DNA from: Bradyrhizobium manausense | GTDB lineage: Bacteria > Pseudomonadota > Alphaproteobacteria > Rhizobiales > Xanthobacteraceae | Reading direction: 5' to 3' | Assembly: GCF_018131105.1 (NCBI RefSeq) | Contig: NZ_JAFCJI010000002.1 | Span: forward strand, 1,272,367-1,336,366 | DNA: 64,000 nucleotides | Shown here: positions 63,629-64,000 of the stretch, piece after piece | Layout: every line of letters starts with the position of its first letter | Position numbering within the stretch: position 1 is the stretch's first letter | The notes under the pieces: model-generated | Told to the model about the DNA's origin: nothing | The model's database searches: none | What the model saw: the letters and a program-made list of their open reading frames with translations, nothing else | Made by a program: the position numbers and the translations under genes

Positions 63629-64000
63629 TCAGCCCTTTGCCGGTGGCCTGCCGACGCTCTCATAGGTGAAGCCGGCGGCGGCCATGTCTTCGGGGCTGTA
63701 GATGTTGCGGAGGTCGACGACGACGGGCTGAGCCATGGTCGACTTCAGACGGTCGAGATCGAGGCCGCGAAACTGGACCCATTCGGTGACGACGACCAGC
63801 GCATCGGCACCTTCAGCGCAGGAATAGGCGTCTTCACAATAGGTGATGTTCGGCAGTTCGCCCTTGGCCTGCTCCATGCCGACCGGATCGAAGGCCTTCA
63901 CCTTCGCGCCCATGTCGATGAGCCCGGTGACGAGCGGGATCGACGGTGCGTCGCGCATGTCGTCGGTGTCGGGCTTGAAGGTGAGGCCGAGCACGGCGAT
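63629..64000 (-). CDS. UDP-glucose 6-dehydrogenase, C-terminal part (gene continues beyond the window)
   Basis: The last 123 codons of a UDP-glucose/GDP-mannose dehydrogenase. VLGLTFKPDTDDMRDAPS is the family's C-terminal domain signature, followed by KVKAFDPVGMEQA and ALVVVTEWVQFRGLDLDRL. The NAD fold and catalytic Cys lie outside the window. It oxidises UDP-glucose to UDP-glucuronate for polysaccharides. The frame has no start within the window. Confidence 0.92.
   Translation of the reverse strand: MAVLGLTFKPDTDDMRDAPSIPLVTGLIDMGAKVKAFDPVGMEQAKGELPNITYCEDAYSCAEGADALVVVTEWVQFRGLDLDRLKSTMAQPVVVDLRNIYSPEDMAAAGFTYESVGRPPAKG

Overview
The window is 64 kb of high-GC chromosomal DNA from an alphaproteobacterium, most likely Bradyrhizobium or a close relative. 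This rests on protein character, the housekeeping gene order (rpmH-rnpA-yidC-engB-argB; dapD-DUF805-dapE; truA-fmt-def; dnaX-ybaB-recR with the SRP RNA upstream), a perfect FNR/FixK-type box, and many copies of a palindromic intergenic repeat whose chance translations read like MAGLVPAIHV. No prophage, transposase or CRISPR array is visible. The genus is an inference; no database was searched.

Layout. 0-4 kb: the end of an MFS transporter, then a small catabolic locus (DapA-family lyase divergent from an FAD-linked oxidase and a GntR regulator) and tiny reverse-strand genes. 4.1-6.1 kb: a YgiQ-type radical SAM protein. 6.4-11.2 kb: two divergent AspT-family antiporter paralogues of identical length with a FixK-like box between them, followed by a metal-dependent hydrolase gene broken by an in-frame TAG. 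11.3-15.2 kb: a StyA/StyB-type flavin monooxygenase pair, a divergent LysR regulator with a palindrome between them, and a luciferase-like oxidoreductase. 15.4-19.3 kb: a TetR/MFS pair with a 19-bp inverted-repeat operator, a lipoprotein and a GH3 (NagZ-like) enzyme. 19.5-27 kb: an MdtABC-type tripartite efflux operon (adaptor plus two RND pumps, no outer-membrane factor). 27-30 kb: a diguanylate cyclase, tRNA-Arg(ACG) and an orphan histidine kinase.

30-49 kb is mostly core: rpmH, rnpA, yidC, engB, DUF423, argB; a DUF1036 protein and a HAD phosphatase; dapD, a DUF805 protein and dapE (lysine/cell-wall diaminopimelate); a GIY-YIG protein bounded by palindromic repeats; truA, fmt and def on the reverse strand; rmuC and ampG; then recR, ybaB and dnaX on the reverse strand with the SRP RNA. 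49-53.5 kb is an accessory operon: an amino-acid-type ABC importer, a degenerate short-chain dehydrogenase and an enolase-superfamily enzyme. 53.6-64 kb holds a HIT protein, NudC, a PfkB kinase, an Lrp regulator, a chemoreceptor, phosphomannomutase/phosphoglucomutase, an aspartic protease, HrpB and the end of a UDP-glucose dehydrogenase gene.

Points most worth a second look: the twin AspT locus with a FixK-type box and a nonsense-interrupted hydrolase; the SDR protein that has lost the NNAG motif and the catalytic Tyr and Lys yet keeps its operon place; and the GIY-YIG nuclease gene wedged between copies of the dispersed palindrome, which may be the mobilising partner of that repeat.
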